Below are positions 24,396 to 30,508 of a stretch of DNA of 30,508 bases, one piece after another. The translations under genes were made by a program, and so were the position numbers. Each line of letters opens with the position of its first letter. The first letter of the stretch is position 1. Location: assembly GCA_023391015.1 (NCBI GenBank), contig JAEWBT010000049.1:1-30508 (forward strand), in the 5' to 3' direction. The notes beneath the pieces were generated by a model. That model saw only the letters and a list, made by a program, of their open reading frames with translations. It was not told the origin of the DNA and searched no databases. This stretch comes from Bacteroidota bacterium (lineage in GTDB: Bacteria > Bacteroidota > Bacteroidia > Chitinophagales > Chitinophagaceae).

Positions 24396-25502
24396 TTAAA
24401 GCGTGTTTTGAGCGAAAAATTGCCGGGAATTCTTAATCAACGACTCCTTTTTGATCACGAAATCCTCCAGCTTGTCTTTTGGGATGCGCAGGCTGTAATA
24501 AGGCTCCGGGTAAGTATTATAGAGAAACAGATCGTAGTCCATGTTCCAGTCGGCCAGCAGCTTGCGCTCAATACCCAGTTCAAACCCCAGGTACTCCAGG
24601 CTCAAAGGCTCTGTAATCCGGACAATCGCCATACGCTCCAGCTCTTCACGGGTAAACTGCGGCTTGGGCGGCTCAGCAGGCGTCGTTTTATCGCCAATCT
24701 CGGCAGGATTAAACGAAAAACCAGCCGGAAAATTACCGCCAATCGCGTGATTGAGGCGCTCAAAAATAGAAGCGGTTGCTACATATGCCAGCACATGGCC
24801 TTGCGTTTCGCGGGGCAAAAATTTCCGGATGCTCCAGAAGTTGCGGCTGCCCGTTTTGGCAATGGCACTTTCTACCGGAACATGGCCGCAGTTATAGGCT
24901 GCAACCACCAACAGCCAGTCGTTAAAGCGACGGTACAGCTGGTTCAGATACTTAGCGGCAGCCTGCGTAGAACGGCTCCAGTCGGTGCGGTCATCGCGCT
25001 TTTCATTAACCGTAAGGCCCATATCGCGGGCGGTCTGATCCATAAACTGCCAGGGACCTACCGCGCCTACCGGCGAAATGGCGTTATTATTCAGCGCCGA
25101 TTCAATAACCGCCAGATACTTTAATTCTTTCGGAATGGAATTGTGCTGAAGCACTTTTTCAATATCCTTGAAACGCTTTGCGGCCCGGCCTTTTACCACC
25201 GCCAACGATTTGGAGTGCGCGTTAAAATAGGTCTTGGCAAACGTGTTCACGTAGTCGGTCATGTTGCCGAAATACGCTTTGTTGCCGGCAAGCGGCACAA
25301 ACATTTTACCGCTTGTGGGGGCTTCTTTATCATTCGCAGCATTACCTGCCGCAAGCTTTTGAAGCGCTTTGGGCAAGGTCACGGAGTCTGACTTGTTGAT
25401 AAGGGATTCTGCAATTTGCCCTGTTGTAGCCGGGCGGGATTGCGCATTCGTCAAAAAAGGCAGGGTTGCGAACGCGGTTATCCAGAAGGCTTTTAAATTC
25501 AT
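24396..25502 (-). CDS. Lytic transglycosylase (SLT domain, MltD-like)
   Basis: This 368-residue exported murein hydrolase cleaves peptidoglycan glycan strands with 1,6-anhydro product formation. The signal peptide is MNLKAFWITAFATLPFLTNAQS. The SLT domain runs from about 118 to 265, with catalytic Glu134 in YLAVIESALNNNAISPVG, then VGPWQFMDQTARDMGL, AAAKYLNQLYRRFNDWLLVV and AAYNCGHVPVESAI. The C-terminal part (about 290-350; LSLEYLGFELGIERKLLADW) resembles one degenerate LysM-like module, fewer than the two or more common in MltD. It acts in the periplasm. It is followed by rpsT, which has a separate promoter. Confidence 0.9.
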   Translation of the reverse strand: MNLKAFWITAFATLPFLTNAQSRPATTGQIAESLINKSDSVTLPKALQKLAAGNAANDKEAPTSGKMFVPLAGNKAYFGNMTDYVNTFAKTYFNAHSKSLAVVKGRAAKRFKDIEKVLQHNSIPKELKYLAVIESALNNNAISPVGAVGPWQFMDQTARDMGLTVNEKRDDRTDWSRSTQAAAKYLNQLYRRFNDWLLVVAAYNCGHVPVESAIAKTGSRNFWSIRKFLPRETQGHVLAYVATASIFERLNHAIGGNFPAGFSFNPAEIGDKTTPAEPPKPQFTREELERMAIVRITEPLSLEYLGFELGIERKLLADWNMDYDLFLYNTYPEPYYSLRIPKDKLEDFVIKKESLIKNSRQFFAQNTL

Positions 25503-25617
25503 GTAGCAAAGTCTTTTTCAGAAATACAGACACCAGACCACCAACCGAACCCTTGCTAACCAAAATAAAGGTTCTTACAACAAAAACGGCACCAGAACAG
25601 TACCCCAAAAGAAAGGC

Positions 25618-25896
25618 TTATTTCGCCTGCTGTGTAGCCTCCGGTGTTGCCGGAGCCCCTGTGTCCACCATGGTGGCATTGGTCGGCGCTTCGCTTTTGC
25701 GCATACCCGACTCAATTTCAGATTTCACACCTTCCTTGGCGTCATTAAATTCCCGGATGCCTTTACCCAAACCGCGCGCCAGTTCCGGAATTTTCCGGCC
25801 ACCAAAAAGCACGATAATAGCAATCAGAATAATAAACCATTCTCCGCCGCTGGGCATAGAAAGAAAAGGCAGGGCAGTTGCGTTTGCGAGTGTCAT
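25618..25896 (-). CDS. tatA: TatA/Hcf106-family Sec-independent translocase subunit
   Basis: The ATG at 25896 gives a 92-residue product; upstream in-frame ATGs would add a Ser/Pro-rich stretch lying in the promoter. One TM helix, EWFIILIAIIVLFGGRKIPE, is followed by the family's amphipathic helix (LARGLGKGIREFNDAKEGVK) and a short disordered Ala/Thr/Pro tail. The FGGRKIPELAR segment is the TatA/E signature. TatA multimers form the pore for folded twin-arginine substrates at the inner membrane. No tatC is adjacent, as is usual in Bacteroidota. TatA versus TatB is decided by the short tail and Gly-Gly at the hinge. Confidence 0.9.
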   Translation of the reverse strand: MTLANATALPFLSMPSGGEWFIILIAIIVLFGGRKIPELARGLGKGIREFNDAKEGVKSEIESGMRKSEAPTNATMVDTGAPATPEATQQAK

Positions 25897-25926
25897 AGGT
25901 AAGGGGGAGTTGCCCGAAGGCTTTGA

Positions 25927-25934
25927 CAAAAATA
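25927..25934 (-). promoter_or_regulatory. Bacteroidota -7 element upstream of tatA
   Basis: TATTTTTG on the minus strand matches TAnnTTTG and lies about 30 bases before the tatA ATG. The only nearby TTG is too close (11 bases), so the -33 element is unclear. Confidence 0.45.
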
Positions 25935-26056
25935 CTGTTTTCCGGCAAAAAAAGTTCTGTTGGGAAGAAAAAGTTTATTGATATTAACAGCTTTTGTTAA
26001 TGGTTTTCCGGAAATTCAAACCCCAAAAGCAGGCGTTGCCAGGCTGTTTAGAACGC

Positions 26057-27028
<972 letters not shown>

Positions 27029-27103
27029 GAAGAAGGCGAAAATTAAGGCAGAGTTTCCGGAAAAGATTTAAAAGAAGATTTATTTCCCCAAATAAGGCAC
27101 TTT

Positions 27104-27505
27104 CTAATCCTCGTATTTCCGGCGCTGGGCTTTCCGGAAAGCATTGTGCTTTTTGGCTTCCAGCCGTTTTTCCCGTGCCGCGCGCGAGGGCTTGGTGGCC
27201 TTCCGGGCTTTGGGGACAAAAAGTGCTTTCCCGATGATTTTTGCCAACTTTTCCAGCGCCAGGGCTTTGTTTTCCAGTTGGGAACGGCGGTTGGCGGCGC
27301 GCACCGAAAGTTGGCCGTCTTTGTTGAGATGCCCGGCAAGATTCTGAAGTAAAAGCGCTTTCTCGGTTTCCGGAAATTGGGTGGTATCGGCCACTTTCCA
27401 GAGCGCTTCTACAGCGGTTTCAACCTTGTTCACGTGCTGTCCGCCTTTGCCGCCGGCACGGCTGCTGCGCCATTGGATTTCCGGAAGTAGGTTTTGAATG
27501 TTCAT
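27104..27505 (-). CDS. arfB: ArfB/YaeJ-type peptidyl-tRNA hydrolase
   Basis: The ATG at 27505 gives 133 residues; a longer frame up to 27571 adds unsupported sequence. The GGQ catalytic loop is at residues 21-23 (SSRAGGKGGQHVNKVETAVE). It is followed by LSVRAANRRSQLENKALALE and a basic tail (ARKATKPSRAAREKRLEAKK). This architecture is the small release-factor-like protein that frees nascent chains from stalled ribosomes with empty A-sites, the tail entering the mRNA channel. It lacks the codon-recognition domain of RF1/RF2, as expected. It is separated from moxR by 75 bases. Confidence 0.9.
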   Translation of the reverse strand: MNIQNLLPEIQWRSSRAGGKGGQHVNKVETAVEALWKVADTTQFPETEKALLLQNLAGHLNKDGQLSVRAANRRSQLENKALALEKLAKIIGKALFVPKARKATKPSRAAREKRLEAKKHNAFRKAQRRKYED

Positions 27506-27632
27506 TTTGGGGAAACGAAATTCCTTTAAAAAAAGAATAGATAGCGCACTGATTATCTCTTTAACGTGCATCCCGCCCGCTCTCTTTTGACTCGAAGCGG
27601 CCTCCTAAATGTCACCAGTAGGCCTTCGTTTT

Positions 27633-27708
27633 CTTTGTCACCCCGCCAAAAGGCAGGGTCCTCACAGCTTCTAAAATCGCGAAGATTCCCTTTCGGGAAT
27701 GACAAAAG
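27633..27708. repeat. Short element with inverted ends and two internal hairpins
   Basis: The ends CTTTGTCA (27633-27640) and TGACAAAAG (27700-27708) are inverted repeats with one extra A. Inside are a CCCGCC/GGCAGGG hairpin (27641-27658) and a perfect ATTCCC-TTTC-GGGAAT hairpin (27685-27700). It resembles the TGTCATTCC...GGAATCT type of dispersed intergenic repeat I recall from Bacteroidota genomes. No coding capacity. Confidence 0.55.
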
Positions 27709-27794
27709 TCGCTGTCCGAAACAACTGATTCGGTGTAGGAGACTGCTTCTTGTCGGAACGGAGTAAAATAGAAAGCTCAACCGATGGCAGGGGC

Positions 27795-27873
27795 GCAAAC
27801 CGGGGCGCTGATTTCGGTGCCTGCGCCTCAGGAACGCAAATCGGGACACTGATTTCGTTGCCTGTGCTTTAGG
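27795..27873. repeat. Two-copy direct tandem repeat, period 41
   Basis: Copy 1 starts at 27795 (GCAAACCGGGGCGCTGATTT) and copy 2 at 27836 (GCAAATCGGGACACTGATTT). They match at 31 of 38 aligned positions, and most differences are transitions. Confidence 0.75.
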
Positions 27874-27973
27874 GAAGCTACCGGAGTTCCAGGATTCCGA
27901 AATCCAGCCCCACGGGTTTTCCTGGCTGTGGCCCAATTTTGGCGCAAACCAGTACGTTCTAAAAAACAAAATC

Positions 27974-28963
27974 ATGATCTACCGCCGTATGGGCCGCACC
28001 GGCCTGCAACTTTCTGCCCTTTCGATGGGCAGCTGGGTGACCTTCGCCAAGCAAATCGACGACACCCACTCCGACCGCCTGATGAGCCTGGCCTATGAAG
28101 CCGGGGTTAATTTTTTCGACAATGCCGAGGTGTATGCCCGCGGCGAAAGCGAGCTGATGATGGGCCGTGTGTTAAAGGCTAAAAGCTGGGAGCGCTCTTC
28201 CTACATTGTTTCTTCTAAAGCCTTTTTTGGCTGGCGCGCAAAGGAAAATAAGCCCAACCAGATGGGCCTTTCCCGCAAACACCTGATGGAAGCCTGCCAC
28301 GAAGCGCTGGAGCGGTTGCAAATGGAATATCTGGACCTGTACTATTGCCACCGCCCCGACAAGAATGTGCCGATTGAAGAAGTGGTGCGCACGATGAATA
28401 CGCTGATCCAACAAGGCAAAATCCTGTATTGGGGCACCAGCGAGTGGAGCGCCGCCGAGATTATGGAAGCCCACATGGTGGCGCGGCAACTGGGGCTGGA
28501 AGGCCCGGCGGTGGAGCAACCCGAATACAACCTGTTTCGCCGGCAGAAAATGGAAGTAGATTACCTGCCCATTTTCCGCAATGTCGGGATGGGAACCACC
28601 ATTTGGAGCCCGCTGGCATCGGGGTTGCTGACCGGAAAGTACAACGACGGCATTCCGGAGGACAGCCGCCTGGCTCTCGAAGGGTTTGAATGGCTGAAAG
28701 ATAAAACCCTCAGCGACGAGAAAATCGGGCGCGTGCGGGCGCTGGGCGCAATCGCGAATCGCCTGGATACATCGCTGGCAACGCTTTCGATTGCCTGGTG
28801 CCTTTCCAACCCAAATGTTTCCACCGTAATTCTCGGCGCTACCAAGGAATCCCAACTAACCGAAAACCTGAAAGCGCTGGATGTTTTAGAGAAAATTACC
28901 CCCGAAGTGCGCGCCGAAATCGATGCCGTGATGGGTACGGCACCCGAGGTTCCGGAGCATTAA
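27974..28963 (+). CDS. Aldo/keto reductase, Kv-beta/YghZ-like (AKR6/AKR14 type)
   Basis: This 329-residue NADPH-dependent oxidoreductase reduces aldehydes or ketones. The catalytic tetrad is visible: Asp49 and Tyr54 (NFFDNAEVYARGESE), Lys82 (YIVSSKAFFG) and His126 (DLYYCHRPDKNV). The cofactor-binding end includes WSPLASGLLTGKYN and VSTVILGATKESQL. The sequence is closest in feel to the voltage-gated potassium channel beta-subunit group, which in bacteria has no channel partner. The start MIYRRMGRTGLQLSALSMGS is the canonical family N-terminus. The physiological substrate is unknown. It is followed by two perfect palindromes and the YihY gene on the same strand. Confidence 0.93.
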   Translation: MIYRRMGRTGLQLSALSMGSWVTFAKQIDDTHSDRLMSLAYEAGVNFFDNAEVYARGESELMMGRVLKAKSWERSSYIVSSKAFFGWRAKENKPNQMGLSRKHLMEACHEALERLQMEYLDLYYCHRPDKNVPIEEVVRTMNTLIQQGKILYWGTSEWSAAEIMEAHMVARQLGLEGPAVEQPEYNLFRRQKMEVDYLPIFRNVGMGTTIWSPLASGLLTGKYNDGIPEDSRLALEGFEWLKDKTLSDEKIGRVRALGAIANRLDTSLATLSIAWCLSNPNVSTVILGATKESQLTENLKALDVLEKITPEVRAEIDAVMGTAPEVPEH

Positions 28964-28967
28964 GGTT

Positions 28968-29007
28968 TTTGTTTCCGGAAACAAAGGGCTTTTTTCCGGA
29001 AAAAAGC
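28968..29007. repeat. Two adjacent perfect palindromes centred on TTCCGGAA
   Basis: TTTGTTTCCGGAAACAAA (28968-28985, 18 nt) and GCTTTTTTCCGGAAAAAAGC (28988-29007, 20 nt) are each fully self-complementary and lie 2 bases apart, directly after the aldo/keto reductase stop. They could form hairpins or a cruciform, and may terminate transcription, though a perfect palindrome leaves a strained loop. Confidence 0.8.
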
Positions 29008-29082
29008 TTTTGGCAGAAAAGGCCGGAGCCCTTGTTGGCACAACATTTCAGGCCTTGCTTTTCCAATCAAAACCAATGTATT

Positions 29083-30144
29083 ATGAGTAAGCCGGCTAAA
29101 ATGTCTTACTGGAATATCTTAAAGCAGTCGGCCTCCGACTTTATTGACGACAACGTAACCAAATTGTCGGCTTCGCTGGCCTATTACACAGTTTTCAGTA
29201 TTGGCCCGCTGATTCTGATTGTGATTTCGGTTGCCGGGTTGTTTTTTGAGCAAAACACCATTTCTGCTTCGCTCTACGAGCAGATTGAGCAATTCGTGGG
29301 CAAGAACGCCGCCCAGCAGGTGCTTCAGATTTCGGAGAACATGCGCATTCAGGAGCAGGGAAGTTTTTACGTGATTGTGGGTCTGATAACGCTTTTTATT
29401 GGTGCAACCGGTGTTTTCGCTGATATGCAGGATTCTATCAACGTCATCTGGTCGATTAAGGCAAAACCCAAGCAAAGCTGGCTGGCCTACATCACCACAC
29501 GGCTGTTGTCGTTCTCACTGATTGTGGGGCTGGGCTTTCTGTTGATGGTTTCTTTGTTGATCAACACGTTTATGGATCTGGTCTTCGACCGGCTGCTGCG
29601 GTTTTTTGGCGAAGGACAGGCTTTTCTGGCAGCGGGTGCCAACTACCTGCTGACGTTTCTGGTAATCACTCTGCTCTTTACCGTGATTTACAAAGTACTT
29701 CCGGATGCGCGCATTCGCTGGAAAGACACCTTTGTGGGCGCTGCCGTTACCGGCGTGTTGTTTATGATCGGCAAGTTTGCCATTGGTTATTATCTGGGTA
29801 GCTCGAATATCGGCAACCAATATGGCGCGGCGGCTTCCATTATCATCTTCCTGCTGTGGGTCAATTATTCTTCGCTCATTCTCTACTTTGGCGCCGAGTT
29901 TACCAAGGTGTGGGCGCTGAACCGGGGAAAAGGCATTGTGCCTACCGAAACGGCGGTTTTTATCCGGAAAAGCGAGGCCACCGAATCGCCGTTTCACCCG
30001 CAAGACAAAGCCGCCAATCCCGAACTTCGCGGCGCTGTAATTCCCATTGTCCGCACTGACGGCTCCAAACCGGACGAAGAAGTGGAAAAGGCCGAAAAGG
30101 CCGCCATCGAATCGCAGAAAGAAGAGCAAAAAACAAAGGAGTAA
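29083..30144 (+). CDS. YihY/virulence factor BrkB family inner-membrane protein
   Basis: The ATG at 29083 gives 353 residues starting MSKPAKMSYWNILKQSASDF; the frame is open upstream into the preceding gene but without family similarity. About six TM helices carry the family pattern: KLSASLAYYTVFSIGPLILI, IGATGVFADMQDSINVIW, FTVIYKVLPDARIRWKD, VGAAVTGVLFMIGKFAIGYY, and NQYGAAASIIIFLLWVNYSS. The last ~75 residues are a charged, Lys/Glu-rich cytoplasmic tail (EEVEKAEKAAIESQKEEQKT). The function of the family is not settled. It was misannotated as RNase BN in the past. Confidence 0.92.
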   Translation: MSKPAKMSYWNILKQSASDFIDDNVTKLSASLAYYTVFSIGPLILIVISVAGLFFEQNTISASLYEQIEQFVGKNAAQQVLQISENMRIQEQGSFYVIVGLITLFIGATGVFADMQDSINVIWSIKAKPKQSWLAYITTRLLSFSLIVGLGFLLMVSLLINTFMDLVFDRLLRFFGEGQAFLAAGANYLLTFLVITLLFTVIYKVLPDARIRWKDTFVGAAVTGVLFMIGKFAIGYYLGSSNIGNQYGAAASIIIFLLWVNYSSLILYFGAEFTKVWALNRGKGIVPTETAVFIRKSEATESPFHPQDKAANPELRGAVIPIVRTDGSKPDEEVEKAEKAAIESQKEEQKTKE

Positions 30145-30169
30145 GACTTTATAAAGCAGGAATGCACCG

Positions 30170-30247
30170 ACAAACATTCGGTCGCGGAGCGACCTTCCGG
30201 AAAACGTAAGATCGTTTGCTACAAACATTCGGTCGCTCCGCGACCTT
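30170..30247. repeat. Two direct copies of a palindromic repeat with opposite loops
   Basis: ACAAACATTCGGTCGC occurs at 30170-30185 and 30221-30236. Each continues into a hairpin: GGTCGC-GGA-GCGACC (30180-30194) and GGTCGC-TCC-GCGACC (30231-30245). Flanks match (ACAAACATTC before, TT after), but the three-base loop is the reverse complement. The type resembles dispersed GGTCGCTCCGCGACC repeats I recall from Bacteroidota intergenic regions. Confidence 0.8.
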
Positions 30248-30263
30248 TCCCACGCGGCCATCC

Positions 30264-30327
30264 AACTCAAAAAAGTATTCCTCATTCCTCTCCTCTCATC
30301 CCTCAATCCTCACTCCTCATCCCTTTC
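30264..30327. repeat. Pyrimidine-rich degenerate CTCATTCCTC-type low-complexity tract
   Basis: The plus strand is almost all C and T with recurrent CTCAT and TCCTC words, ending directly at an ATG. The opposite strand reads as GAGGAATGAG-like units. It could be the 5' leader of the next gene or a simple-sequence repeat. Confidence 0.55.
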
Positions 30328-30508
30328 ATGGCTCGTTCCCTCGTTCATAACCTTTCCTGGCAGGGCCGAACCGTTCCGGCCAGCATCCTGACCCAACAGC
30401 GACCCGATGGACTGTATTATGAAGTGAACGTACCGGATGTGCCGCGCTTCCGGATGCGCTGGAGTCCGCTCGACCGCTACGACCTTGTAGAAGAAGATGG
30501 GGTAGAAG
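30328..30508 (+). CDS. Unrecognised protein, 3'-truncated by window edge
   Basis: The ATG at 30328 opens a frame that runs to the end of the window (60 codons visible). The visible N-terminus starts MARSLVHNLSWQGRTVPASI and continues with YYEVNVPDVPRFRMRW, SPLDRYDLVEEDGVE. There is no signal peptide or TM segment; the pattern suggests a small soluble beta-rich protein. The high-GC codon use matches the core genome, which supports a real gene. I do not recognise a family. Confidence 0.6.
   Translation, partial: MARSLVHNLSWQGRTVPASILTQQRPDGLYYEVNVPDVPRFRMRWSPLDRYDLVEEDGVE

Larger units (their letters stand above)
27506..27973. other. Intergenic region of 468 bases with repeats, no gene
   Basis: This region lies between the divergent arfB-like and aldo/keto reductase genes. 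It holds two repeat elements (27633-27708 and 27795-27873). Reading frames crossing it show no domain or consistent codon use. Confidence 0.6.

Noticed and set aside
24408..25124. 238-codon plus-strand open frame
   Set aside because: It is antisense to the lytic transglycosylase, with no family similarity or start context.
25983..26001. ATTAACA-GCTTT-TGTTAAT hairpin as moxR terminator
   Set aside because: The stem is only 7 AT-rich base pairs without an adjoining T run on the minus strand; too weak to call.
27795..27873. Possible CRISPR repeats
   Set aside because: There are only two imperfect copies directly abutting, with no spacers and no cas genes nearby.
28798..29082. 95-codon N-terminal extension of the YihY/BrkB protein
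   Set aside because: It overlaps the aldo/keto reductase and crosses the palindromes; family similarity starts at the ATG at 29083.

Overview
The window looks like a chromosomal segment of a Bacteroidota species, probably in the Chitinophagia/Saprospiria/Cytophagia range. The evidence is a type IX secretion C-terminal sorting domain, a Porin_10-like barrel, a choice-of-anchor-B protein, several promoters of the Bacteroidota form TTG-N~20-TAnnTTTG, and an almost complete lack of Shine-Dalgarno sequences. Most genes have moderate to high GC. A block of about 9 kb in the middle is clearly more AT-rich over most of its length.

Layout. (1) 1-1799 is the 3' part of sucA (2-oxoglutarate dehydrogenase E1), closed by strong hairpin terminators. 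(2) 1982-5815, minus strand, holds a tiny membrane protein and a two-gene envelope operon: a secreted choice-of-anchor-B/T9SS protein followed by an outer-membrane porin. (3) 5869-14855, plus strand, is an Rhs/YD-repeat polymorphic-toxin island. A good promoter leads to a small T9SS protein, a 2222-aa SpvB/FG-GAP/Rhs protein, a two-TM candidate immunity protein, a displaced frameshifted second toxin tip, a DUF1493-family candidate immunity protein, and an orphan copy of the Rhs core. (4) 14996-18454 holds a small lipoprotein, an acyltransferase-3 membrane enzyme, a MauE-like/thioredoxin-like fusion and an RluD-type pseudouridine synthase. (5) 18727-23997 is a four-gene signalling operon: hybrid histidine kinase, CheR, CheB, response regulator. 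(6) 24052-27505, minus strand, holds housekeeping genes: rpsT, a lytic transglycosylase, a TatA-type translocase subunit, a MoxR ATPase and an ArfB-type peptidyl-tRNA hydrolase. (7) 27974-30508, plus strand, holds an aldo/keto reductase, a YihY/BrkB membrane protein and the start of an unrecognised gene.

Two things stand out. First, the palindrome TTCCGGAA (often TTTCCGGAAA) occurs about 33 times by hand count where about 0.5 is expected. It lies in genes of all frames and both strands and between genes, and is missing from a 4.7-kb stretch that includes most of the AT-rich 5' half of the rhs island. It behaves like a highly iterated palindrome comparable in kind to cyanobacterial HIP1. Second, the rhs locus carries its own spare parts: an orphan tip, a cognate-looking immunity gene, and an orphan core segment that differs from the live gene only at five synonymous positions. 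This suggests tip switching by homologous recombination.

I saw no tRNA, rRNA, CRISPR array, insertion sequence or phage gene.
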